Source of the DNA: an uncultured Spirochaetales bacterium
GTDB taxonomy: Bacteria; UBP6; UBA1177
Direction: 5' to 3'
NCBI GenBank assembly: GCA_902780365.1
Contig: CACZFE010000040.1
Coordinates: 1-11,518 of the forward strand
DNA: 11,518 nt
The stretch's first letter is position 1. Each line of letters begins with the position of its first letter. This document shows, one piece after another, positions 5,921 to 11,518 of this stretch. Below the pieces are notes generated by a model. It saw only the letters and a program-made list of their open reading frames with translations. It was not told where the DNA came from and ran no database searches. The position numbers and the translations under genes were made by a program.

Positions 5921-7495
5921 TTACCCGAAGATCTCCGTTGTTTTGAGCCACTCGGCTACTGCTTCGGCTTCTTTATCCAGAGCACGGTCGTCTTCAACGA
6001 ATACGCTGATCTTGCGGATTTCCGCGTGGATTTTCTGCGTGAATGAGGAGAATTCGTCTTTTCCCGCAAGGTCGACCGCCTGCATTGCGGCGAGAATGTG
6101 GGCCGCGAACTGCAAAAATACGAGGTCAGTCTGCTCGGCAAGTTTTCGTGCAGAGATCGTTCCCATCGAAACTTTGTCCTGATTGAGAGCTTCTGTCGGA
6201 GCGCTTGTGATGCTGACTGGGAAGGAGTATGTCATAACTTCGCCGCGTATCGCGCTTATCGTTATCTGGACTGCCTTGAAACCGAGTCTGAGTCCTGCTC
6301 TCGGATGATTTTCGGGAGTGAAAGGGATCAGATTTTCGGTGAGTCCGTTGAATTTGCCGTCGATAATGACTTCGGCCTGTTTGTCGGAAAGATCGGCGAT
6401 ATTGGCAAGTGCCGTCCGCAGGTAGTCGCATGCAGCGCAGATGTGACCGCCGTAGAAGTTTCCGGTGTTGAAAAGTCTGCCGCTTCCGATATCGACAAGG
6501 GGATTGTCGTTGGCTGAATTGAGTTCTTCGGTTATAAGCTCTCTTGCAAAGCGCAGTGTGTCGCGGTAAACGCCGGTTATCTGCGGCGCGCAGCGGATGG
6601 AATATCTGTCCTGGATCTTGTTCTGCTGCTTGATGAAGCCTCTGTTTTCGATCGAATCGATTTTATTTTTAAGGAAATCCTCGTATCTGAAAACACGTTT
6701 TGAATCTTTAATGATTTCGCGTATATATGCCGCAGAATCACACTGTCCGCGGTGGTTTTTGATTTCGCTTACTTTTTCTGCAAACGGAGTGTCTTTGCCG
6801 CGTGTGATTTCAGATGTTACAGCGGTTAAAAAGTCTGAAATTTTTGCCAGTCTTTCCGCTTTTTTCCATGCAAGAGCCGCGACCGCAGTCATTACGCTGG
6901 TTCCGTTCATCAGCGCAAGTCCTTCTTTAGCCTCGATAGGAAGCGGTTTTATCCCTTCCGCTTTCATTGCATCGGCCGCGGGGACAACTTTTCCTTTGTA
7001 GTAAACGTCGCGCTCGCCCATGATGACTGCCGCAAGGTAGCTGAGCGGAGTGAGATCGCCGGATGCACCGACAGAGCCGAGCTGCGGAATGACGGGGATT
7101 ATGTCTTTGTTGAGCAGAGTGAGCATCATTTCGGCAAGTTCAGGGCGAATTGCCGAGTGACCGCCTTTTACGTTGCTGTTAAGACGCGCAAGAACGACCG
7201 CTCTTCCTGTTTTGCGGTCGAATTTCGGGCCTAAGCCGATGCCGTGATATGTGCAGATCGTCCGCTGGAGCTCGCCCGCCTTGTCAATGCTTATCTGGTT
7301 GTCGCAGCTGTCGCCGAAATCGGTCGTAACGCCGTATACAGGGACTCCTGTTCTGACGTAATCTTCCAGAAATTTGCGCGATTTTTCCAAAGTTTCCCAG
7401 AATTCGCGCTCTCCCGGCAGTTTTACTTCTTCGTTTCCGCACGCTACGGCGCAGACATCTTCGATCGTTAAATCATTTCCGTTTACAATTTTCAT
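5921..7495 (-). CDS. MIO-type amino acid ammonia-lyase (histidine/aromatic lyase family), substrate uncertain
   Basis: This family eliminates ammonia from His, Phe or Tyr, or shifts the amino group in aminomutases, using the self-formed MIO group. The MIO triad is A144-S145-G146 in SVGASGDLTP. Other core residues are Y54, N197 (ALMNGTS) and Y298/R301 (QDRYSIRC). It differs from typical histidine ammonia-lyase in three places. The usual YGVNTGFG is YGVTTDFG (54-61). The selectivity pair, Ser-His in HutH, is Y83-H84 (LQRTICTYHGIG). The HutH Glu of QED is Gln in NQD (438-440), as in phenylalanine/tyrosine lyases. At 524 residues it is close to the family length. GAGGGA, overlapping the upstream gene's stop, serves the ATG at 7495, so it is translationally close to the lipoprotein gene. 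No hutU, hutI or hutG is nearby. Family membership is firm; substrate is not. Confidence 0.9.
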   Translation of the reverse strand: MKIVNGNDLTIEDVCAVACGNEEVKLPGEREFWETLEKSRKFLEDYVRTGVPVYGVTTDFGDSCDNQISIDKAGELQRTICTYHGIGLGPKFDRKTGRAVVLARLNSNVKGGHSAIRPELAEMMLTLLNKDIIPVIPQLGSVGASGDLTPLSYLAAVIMGERDVYYKGKVVPAADAMKAEGIKPLPIEAKEGLALMNGTSVMTAVAALAWKKAERLAKISDFLTAVTSEITRGKDTPFAEKVSEIKNHRGQCDSAAYIREIIKDSKRVFRYEDFLKNKIDSIENRGFIKQQNKIQDRYSIRCAPQITGVYRDTLRFARELITEELNSANDNPLVDIGSGRLFNTGNFYGGHICAACDYLRTALANIADLSDKQAEVIIDGKFNGLTENLIPFTPENHPRAGLRLGFKAVQITISAIRGEVMTYSFPVSITSAPTEALNQDKVSMGTISARKLAEQTDLVFLQFAAHILAAMQAVDLAGKDEFSSFTQKIHAEIRKISVFVEDDRALDKEAEAVAEWLKTTEIFG

Positions 7496-7501
7496 GTTCC
7501 C

Positions 7502-8818
7502 TCACTTGTAGTCGTATTTCACTCTTAACGCGGCCGGGCCGTATTCAAGAAGCATTTCGGTCTCATCGAATGTTTCGCTGTCAAGAGCCTTCAGATATGT
7601 ATCCGATTTTTTATCAACAAAATAGTAAATTTTTCCTGTAACGGAGCTGTAGTCTATCGGATTCGCCGCAAAAGCGTTAAGTCCCGAATCTATCTTATAG
7701 ACCTTGCCTTCTTTCGGAATGTAGTAGAGAAGATTGTTTTCCCACTTCGAGGAGTTGTTTGAAAAAATTATGAAAAATTCACCGCTGTCGGCAAGAGAAA
7801 TATCTACAAAATCGCCGTCGAGGATGTTGTTTTCCTCCTCGGATTCGCTGAGAACTTTCTTCACTTCGTAAGTTTCGATATCCATCTGAAGAAGCGCTCC
7901 GTCGCGTTTCTGCCAGTTGCCTGTCGCTACGAAATATATGTGCTTTTTATCGGCTTTTGCATTGTATTCGATTTTTCCTGTAGGATTTTTTGCCGGAAGC
8001 TCGACCCTTTCGACGGAGTAATTTTCAAGGTCAACGACTGCTATCTCGCCTTTGTCGGAAGAAACAGTTTTGTCGTTCAGATTCTGCAGCGCAATAAAAA
8101 GTTTTTTGCCGATGATCTTCATTTTGGCAGGGCTTGCTGACTCGTTGTCACTTATTTTGAACTCGGAAACTGCAGGTCCCGGCCCTTTTTTAAGAACAAA
8201 AATACTGTCGGCATATTTCTGGTGAGAGTCATAAGTGTCGGAATTTAGAGCCGAAACAATAAACTCGTCCCTGAACGGATTATACGCCATATCCTGCATA
8301 TTTATGTAAGTATCAGGTTTTATCTTTATTTCCTGCTCGAACCCGAATTCCTGCGTGAAAAAATAAATTGACGAAGATTTGTCCCTTCCAAGAACCGCAA
8401 AACCTGTCTCGAAAGCAGCCACATTCAAATCGGCACCGTCTTCGCTCCCCATGCCGCCAACGACGGGGATCTCTTTTAGACCGGCAAGGTATTCATCTTT
8501 TGCATAGTAAACATGACCGCTCATCGGAACGTCATATCCGCCGACAGTCGCAACAAGAAGATGTGAAGCGGCTATTTCAGGCTTAGGCTGTTCTGTATCG
8601 GGAAGTTCTGCCGGATCGGTATCGGGAACATCCGCCTCGTCACTGTCGTCTGCAGGAGTCTGATCGGAATCGTCCTCCGTCTCTTCATCCCCGATCTCGA
8701 AAGCATCGACATCCACAGATTCATCCATATCAGGCAGATCTGGAAGAACAGAGTCTTCGCATGCAACAAAAAATACTAGTGAAATCAAAAGGAAATGGAA
8801 AAAAACAATATTTTTCAT
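7502..8818 (-). CDS. Lipoprotein with acidic linker and beta-propeller-like domain
   Basis: This 438-residue protein begins with MKNIVFFHFLLISLVFFVAC, a signal peptide with the lipobox cysteine at position 20, so it should be lipid-anchored outside the inner membrane. Residues 21-80 form a disordered linker with 26 Asp/Glu and several Pro, lifting the rest off the membrane. From about 85 on, repeated beta-strand units of 40-50 residues suggest a six- or seven-bladed propeller. They include GHVYYAKDE, SIYFFTQE, SIFVLKK, KLFIALQNL, GEIAVVDLENY, IYFVATGNW, LLYYIPKEG and IYYFVDKK. No catalytic motif was recognised. The open frame extends up to 8923, but ATG 8818 is chosen because it begins the signal peptide and lies downstream of a good promoter; no clear Shine-Dalgarno is seen. 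Its TGA stop is six bases before the lyase start, and the two frames are in register. Function is unknown. Confidence 0.82.
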   Translation of the reverse strand: MKNIVFFHFLLISLVFFVACEDSVLPDLPDMDESVDVDAFEIGDEETEDDSDQTPADDSDEADVPDTDPAELPDTEQPKPEIAASHLLVATVGGYDVPMSGHVYYAKDEYLAGLKEIPVVGGMGSEDGADLNVAAFETGFAVLGRDKSSSIYFFTQEFGFEQEIKIKPDTYINMQDMAYNPFRDEFIVSALNSDTYDSHQKYADSIFVLKKGPGPAVSEFKISDNESASPAKMKIIGKKLFIALQNLNDKTVSSDKGEIAVVDLENYSVERVELPAKNPTGKIEYNAKADKKHIYFVATGNWQKRDGALLQMDIETYEVKKVLSESEEENNILDGDFVDISLADSGEFFIIFSNNSSKWENNLLYYIPKEGKVYKIDSGLNAFAANPIDYSSVTGKIYYFVDKKSDTYLKALDSETFDETEMLLEYGPAALRVKYDYK

Positions 8819-8852
8819 AACACGTCTGCAAAAAACTTGATAAAACAGTTGG

Positions 8853-8880
8853 ATAATATTGAGCGAGCTGTTTTTGTCCA
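8853..8880 (-). promoter_or_regulatory. Promoter of the lipoprotein operon
   Basis: On the minus strand, TGGACA (8880-8875) and TATTAT (8858-8853) each match five of six consensus bases, with a 16-bp spacer. The start would be near 8846, leaving a leader of about 28 nt before ATG 8818. This also excludes the longer upstream start at 8923, which lies behind the promoter. Confidence 0.6.
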
Positions 8881-8893
8881 GTTTTAAGAGGCG

Positions 8894-8911
8894 GCCGGAA
8901 AACTTTCCGGC
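8894..8911. promoter_or_regulatory. 18-bp palindrome between divergent promoters
   Basis: GCCGGAAA, two bases, then TTTCCGGC form an exact inverted repeat. It sits between the -35 box of the lipoprotein operon (8875-8880) and that of the acyl-CoA synthetase gene (8917-8922). One dimeric regulator bound here could act on both promoters. No regulator gene is in the window. Confidence 0.45.
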
Positions 8912-8916
8912 ATGTA

Positions 8917-8945
8917 TTGACACACCCTGTGAAAAACGCTATTTT
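8917..8945 (+). promoter_or_regulatory. Promoter of the acyl-CoA synthetase gene
   Basis: A perfect TTGACA (8917-8922) is followed after 17 bp by TATTTT (8940-8945). Transcription would start near 8952, and GGAGG at 8969-8973 lies five bases before the ATG at 8979. Confidence 0.65.
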
Positions 8946-8978
8946 TTACAAGTCCTTTTTGTTTCTTTGGAGGTTGAA

Positions 8979-10655
8979 ATGTTAAAAGAAGATCTCGTTA
9001 AAGTTTTTGAAGATGCTTTTAAACTTAATTGGGACAAACCTTGTTTCAGTGATTACGGTTCAGATCCTCTCACGTTCGGTAAAGTTGCCTCTAAAATCAA
9101 GGAATTTCATGCTGTTTTCAATGCTCTCGGCATAAAAAAAGGCGATAAGATAGCCCTCTGCGGAAAAAACTCGGCAAACTGGGCGATAGCATACCTTTCA
9201 ACTATTACTTACGGCGCGGTTATTGTTCCGCTGCTCAGCGATTTTACAGCCGAAGAGATCCATCATTTAGTCGGACATTCCGATTCGAAGCTCTTTTTTG
9301 CCGCCGAGCATATTATCGACAGGCTCGATTTCTCACTTCTTAAGGGCGTTGAGGTTCTTTTCAAACTCGATGATATGTCAGTTGCCTTTTCCAAAGAGGA
9401 AAATCTGAATGAAAAAGTTGCCGGAGCAATAAGCAATTTCGCTGAAACACAGACTGTGACTAAAGAAAATATCGCTTTCGAAATTCCGGCGAAAACTGAC
9501 ATTGCTACGATAGTCTATACATCGGGAACGACAGGTTTCTCGAAAGGCGTAATGATTTCCCACAACTGCCTTATGGCTAACATCCAGTATGCGATAGACT
9601 CGCTTCCCAAAGGCGGCGAGGCGATGGTTTCGTTCCTGCCGCTGGCACACTGCTTCGGATGCGCTTTCGACTTCCTTCTTCAGGTTGCAAGAGGACTTCA
9701 CATCATTTTCATGAGTAAAACCCCGACACCGAGAATTCTTATCAAGGCTTTCAGCGAAGTCCAGCCGTTTTTAGTCATTTCGGTGCCGCTCATCCTCGAA
9801 AAAATATACACTTCGAAGATCCGGCCGATGCTTGACACCAAAAAAATGAAAATACTTATGGCGATTCCAGGCATCAGACAGATAATAATGAAGAAAATAG
9901 GGAAGGGTATCAGCGATTTCTTCGGCGGAAAGTGCTACGAAGTCATTTCGGGCGGAGCTGCCTTCAACCCGAAAATCGAATCGTTTCTTCTCAAAGCCGG
10001 CGTCAGATTCACCACCGGTTACGGAATGACCGAGTGCGCGCCTCTTATCGCATACACCGACTATGCCGATAACCGTAAAATCGGCAGCTGCGGCAAAATC
10101 ATGACTTATCTCACCGCAAAAATCGACAATCCCGATAAAAAAGGAGTCGGTGAGATCTGCGTCAAAGGCGAAAACATAATGAGCGGCTACTACAAAATGG
10201 AAAAAGAGACGGCCGAAGTCATCGACAGCGAAGGCTGGCTTCACACAGGTGATCTCGGACGGATCGACAGTGACGGATTCCTTTTTATATGCGGCAGACT
10301 GAAAAACATGATCCTCTCATCTTCAGGCCAGAACATCTATCCGGAAGAGATAGAACTTAAGATCAACTATATGCCGTTTGTCTCTGAATCACTCGTTCTC
10401 GATGCAGGAAAAGGCAAACTTGTCGCTTTCGTTTATCCCGATTACGACAAAATGAAGGGTGAAAACGTCACCGAAGAGCAGCTTGCCGTGATCATGCAGC
10501 AGAACCGCGACGAACTGAACGAAACTCTTCCTGCGTATGCAAAAATTTCGGAGATCAGGATCCATCCCGAAGAATTCCAGAAAACTTCAACAAAAAAGAT
10601 AAGAAGAACGCTCTATACCCATCTTGTAGACAAGAAGAAAGGCTCAAAAAAATAA
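8979..10655 (+). CDS. fadD: Long-chain fatty acid-CoA ligase (AMP-forming)
   Basis: This 558-residue enzyme of the adenylate-forming family activates a fatty acid with ATP to acyl-AMP and then to acyl-CoA, in the cytosol or at the inner membrane face. In order: the ATP loop VYTSGTTGFSKGVMISH (179-195); the aromatic/His segment FLPLAHCFGC (219-228); SGGAAFNP (324-331); TTGYGMTECAP (345-355); GWLHTGDLGRIDSDG (419-433); the hinge CGRLKNMILSSSGQNIYPEE (438-457); and the C-terminal lysine motif KTSTKKIRRTLY (535-546). It resembles the long-chain synthetases of many anaerobes; chain length cannot be read from sequence alone. The frame is open upstream from 8859, but ATG 8979 is chosen for GGAGG five bases ahead and its place after the promoter. 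The product could feed lipid synthesis or beta-oxidation; no oxidation genes are adjacent. It diverges from the lipoprotein operon. Confidence 0.9.
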   Translation: MLKEDLVKVFEDAFKLNWDKPCFSDYGSDPLTFGKVASKIKEFHAVFNALGIKKGDKIALCGKNSANWAIAYLSTITYGAVIVPLLSDFTAEEIHHLVGHSDSKLFFAAEHIIDRLDFSLLKGVEVLFKLDDMSVAFSKEENLNEKVAGAISNFAETQTVTKENIAFEIPAKTDIATIVYTSGTTGFSKGVMISHNCLMANIQYAIDSLPKGGEAMVSFLPLAHCFGCAFDFLLQVARGLHIIFMSKTPTPRILIKAFSEVQPFLVISVPLILEKIYTSKIRPMLDTKKMKILMAIPGIRQIIMKKIGKGISDFFGGKCYEVISGGAAFNPKIESFLLKAGVRFTTGYGMTECAPLIAYTDYADNRKIGSCGKIMTYLTAKIDNPDKKGVGEICVKGENIMSGYYKMEKETAEVIDSEGWLHTGDLGRIDSDGFLFICGRLKNMILSSSGQNIYPEEIELKINYMPFVSESLVLDAGKGKLVAFVYPDYDKMKGENVTEEQLAVIMQQNRDELNETLPAYAKISEIRIHPEEFQKTSTKKIRRTLYTHLVDKKKGSKK

Positions 10656-10685
10656 CCTCAAAACATCTGAATTTTCGGAAAATAA

Positions 10686-10844
10686 CAAGAAACCCGCCGC
10701 AGCCGTGGCCCAAAGCAAGCTTTATCCTGTGCTCACAGGTGGGGAAAGCCGAACCGCTCAACGTTCACGGTAGTAAGTACAAACCCCAAAATTTAAATAG
10801 GAAAAAACTTCTAACGCCCCAAGCTCACGCACCGGGCAGGCTTG
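10686..10844 (-). ncRNA. ssrS: Structured RNA, candidate 6S RNA
   Basis: No protein gene fits in 10656-10980. Read on the minus strand, about 159 nt can fold as a rod. The ends CCTGCC and GGCGGG pair, flanked by CAAG/CTTG. A large two-sided bubble follows. Next comes a helix of AAGTTTTTTCC with GGATAAAGCTT (one mismatch, one G-U), then GGGG/CCCC, and an ACCG/CGGT tip. Closing stem, central bubble and terminal arm are the 6S layout. As recalled, the 3' strand (GGGCCACGGCTGCGGCGGG) resembles the matching part of E. coli 6S RNA. A promoter with a start near 10842 lies directly upstream, and the length is near the usual 160-200 nt. 6S RNA binds sigma-70 RNA polymerase in stationary phase. The family call rests on layout and one motif; another small RNA remains possible. 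The 3' end is approximate. Confidence 0.45.
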
Positions 10845-10847
10845 AAA

Positions 10848-10875
10848 ATGTTAGTCCTCTTTAAATCAGAGTCAA
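10848..10875 (-). promoter_or_regulatory. Promoter for the 6S-like RNA
   Basis: On the minus strand, TTGACT (10875-10870) and TAACAT (10853-10848) have a 16-bp spacer. The predicted start at about 10842 falls at the beginning of the closing stem of the RNA. It lies just after the terminator at 10896-10925, so the RNA would be an independent unit rather than part of the V-ATPase message. Confidence 0.45.
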
Positions 10876-10895
10876 CTTTTCGGAGAGGATAGGGC

Positions 10896-10925
10896 AAAAA
10901 AAAGAGGGCCCGAAAGCCCCCTTCT
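10896..10925 (-). terminator. Intrinsic terminator of the V-ATPase operon
   Basis: On the minus strand, AGAAGGGGGC (10925-10916) pairs with GCCCTCTTTT (10909-10900) around a TTTCGG loop, ten base pairs including two G-U. A run of eight T's (10903-10896) overlaps and follows the stem. A second hairpin (10941-10963, TCCCTC with GAGGGA) lies between it and the subunit K stop. It is the last signal of the operon in the window. Confidence 0.8.
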
Positions 10926-10980
10926 AAAAAGATTTCCAAGTCCCTCGCCACACTGGAGAGGGATTTAGGGTGAGGTTTTC

Positions 10981-11409
10981 TTACGAAGCCATCATGATTC
11001 CGCCGACGAGAGCGAAAAGTGCGAATGACTCAACGATACCGGGAGCCGCGAAGCTCATACCGAAAACAGACGGTTTCTTGGAAACTGCGAGAATTGCGCT
11101 GGAGCATGCTTTGCCCTGGAAAATTGCGCTGACCATGAAAGCAAGGCCGCAAGCGAGGCCGATTCCGAAGATCGCGAAATCGTTTTCAGCTTTGAGTGCA
11201 CCCTGAAGGATGATCATGAGTGCAAATCCGTAAATCGACTGAGACGCGGGCATTGCGGAAAGTGCTACGAATTTTGCGTGGCCTTCTTCAACTTTCGCCA
11301 TTGCGCCGTGCGATGTCATACCTGCAAGACCGCAGCCGATCGAGCTTCCGATTGCTGCGAGGCCGAGGCAGAGAGCCGGGCCGAAATTCTGGAAATTTTC
11401 AAAAATCAT
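10981..11409 (-). CDS. ntpK: V-type ATP synthase subunit K (rotor ring proteolipid)
   Basis: This 142-residue subunit forms the membrane rotor ring of a V/A-type ATPase that exchanges ATP hydrolysis or synthesis with ion flow. It is a double hairpin of four helices (about residues 8-31, 48-72, 78-108 and 118-142) with Gly-rich helices 1 and 3, so it is the fused, 16-kDa-like form. The ion carboxylate is E127 in helix 4 (PGIVESFALF). S56-Q57 (AMPASQSIYG), Q98 (IFQGKA) and E127 line up with T64-Q65, Q110 and E139 of the Enterococcus hirae sodium ring, which suggests sodium specificity. GGGAG stands seven bases before the ATG. It follows the subunit I gene by 23 bp and ends the operon, an order (I then K last) also seen in spirochaete V-ATPase operons. 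Confidence 0.95.
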   Translation of the reverse strand: MIFENFQNFGPALCLGLAAIGSSIGCGLAGMTSHGAMAKVEEGHAKFVALSAMPASQSIYGFALMIILQGALKAENDFAIFGIGLACGLAFMVSAIFQGKACSSAILAVSKKPSVFGMSFAAPGIVESFALFALVGGIMMAS

Positions 11410-11432
11410 TTTTTTCTCCCTGAAAAAAGTTA

Positions 11433-11518
11433 TTAATCGTTGCCTTTAGCATTTGCTGTTAAATTCTTGAACGGCACGAACTTTCTGCCGCTGCCGTCAA
11501 AACACCATCTGTACCATT
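11433..11518 (-). CDS. ntpI: V-type ATP synthase subunit I, C-terminal fragment
   Basis: Only the last 27 codons are in the window; the gene enters from the right edge and stops at TAA 11435-11433. The fragment reads WYRWCFDGSGRKFVPFKN and then a short tail. The G-x-G-(x)2-F-x-PF pattern is the usual C-terminal end of subunit I, the membrane stator that forms the ion half-channels next to the K ring. Position directly upstream of subunit K, 23 bp away on the same strand, supports the call. The fragment is too short to infer anything else. Confidence 0.75.
   Translation of the reverse strand, partial: WYRWCFDGSGRKFVPFKNLTANAKGND

Noticed and set aside
8819..8923. Longer start of the lipoprotein at 8923
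   Set aside because: It would bury the signal peptide and lies upstream of the minus-strand promoter at 8853-8880.
8859..8978. N-terminal extension of the acyl-CoA synthetase from TTG 8859
   Set aside because: It would start upstream of the best promoter, has no ribosome site, and adds 40 residues without family similarity; ATG 8979 has GGAGG at the right distance.
10656..10890. tmRNA, SRP RNA, RNase P RNA or a cobalamin riboswitch in the convergent gap
   Set aside because: No tRNA-like end or tag frame, no GGAAGG/AGCAG SRP tip, no RNase P core boxes and no B12 box were found; both flanking genes converge, so a riboswitch for them is not possible.

Overview
The window looks like a piece of a bacterial chromosome of moderate GC content. 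It comes from an organism with anaerobe-like traits: a V-type (not F-type) ATPase with the residues of a sodium-binding rotor, and a split-type methylmalonyl-CoA mutase. It also has a surface lipoprotein with a long Asp/Glu-rich linker behind its lipobox cysteine. Such linkers are common in delta-proteobacterial/myxobacterial-type and some uncultured gut lineages, but nothing here fixes the taxon. TAA, TAG and TGA all serve as stops in intact genes, so the standard code is assumed.

Layout. (1) 1-927: a left-truncated tyrosine recombinase with an in-frame TGA between its two catalytic halves. (2) 954-5401: two related TCGA-rich palindromic loci, in inverted orientation to each other, bracket a small integral membrane protein (+), a large GT-C-type membrane glycosyltransferase-like protein (-) and the methylmalonyl-CoA mutase large subunit (+). 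The small membrane gene and the mutase gene each sit behind the same 51-bp promoter block. (3) 5412-8818 (-): a tight three-gene operon, transcribed lipoprotein, then MIO-type ammonia-lyase, then flavodoxin, with a hairpin/T-run terminator at 5367-5401. (4) 8819-8978: a divergent promoter region with an 18-bp palindrome between the two -35 boxes. (5) 8979-10655 (+): long-chain acyl-CoA synthetase. (6) 10656-10980: a 325-bp interval without a protein gene. It holds the terminator of the V-ATPase operon and, behind its own promoter, a structured RNA that resembles 6S RNA. (7) 10981-11518 (-): V-ATPase subunit K and the C-terminus of subunit I.

Functional reading. Acyl-CoA synthetase and methylmalonyl-CoA mutase fit fatty-acid, propionate or succinate-type carbon metabolism. 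The V-ATPase may couple it to a sodium gradient. The ammonia-lyase has the full MIO catalytic core, but its selectivity residues differ from histidine ammonia-lyase, and no other histidine-degradation gene is present. Its operon partners, an exported propeller-like lipoprotein and a small flavodoxin, do not reveal a known pathway. No defence system, CRISPR array, tRNA or rRNA was seen. The most interesting signals are non-coding: the shared promoter, the inverted palindromic loci and the 6S-like RNA.
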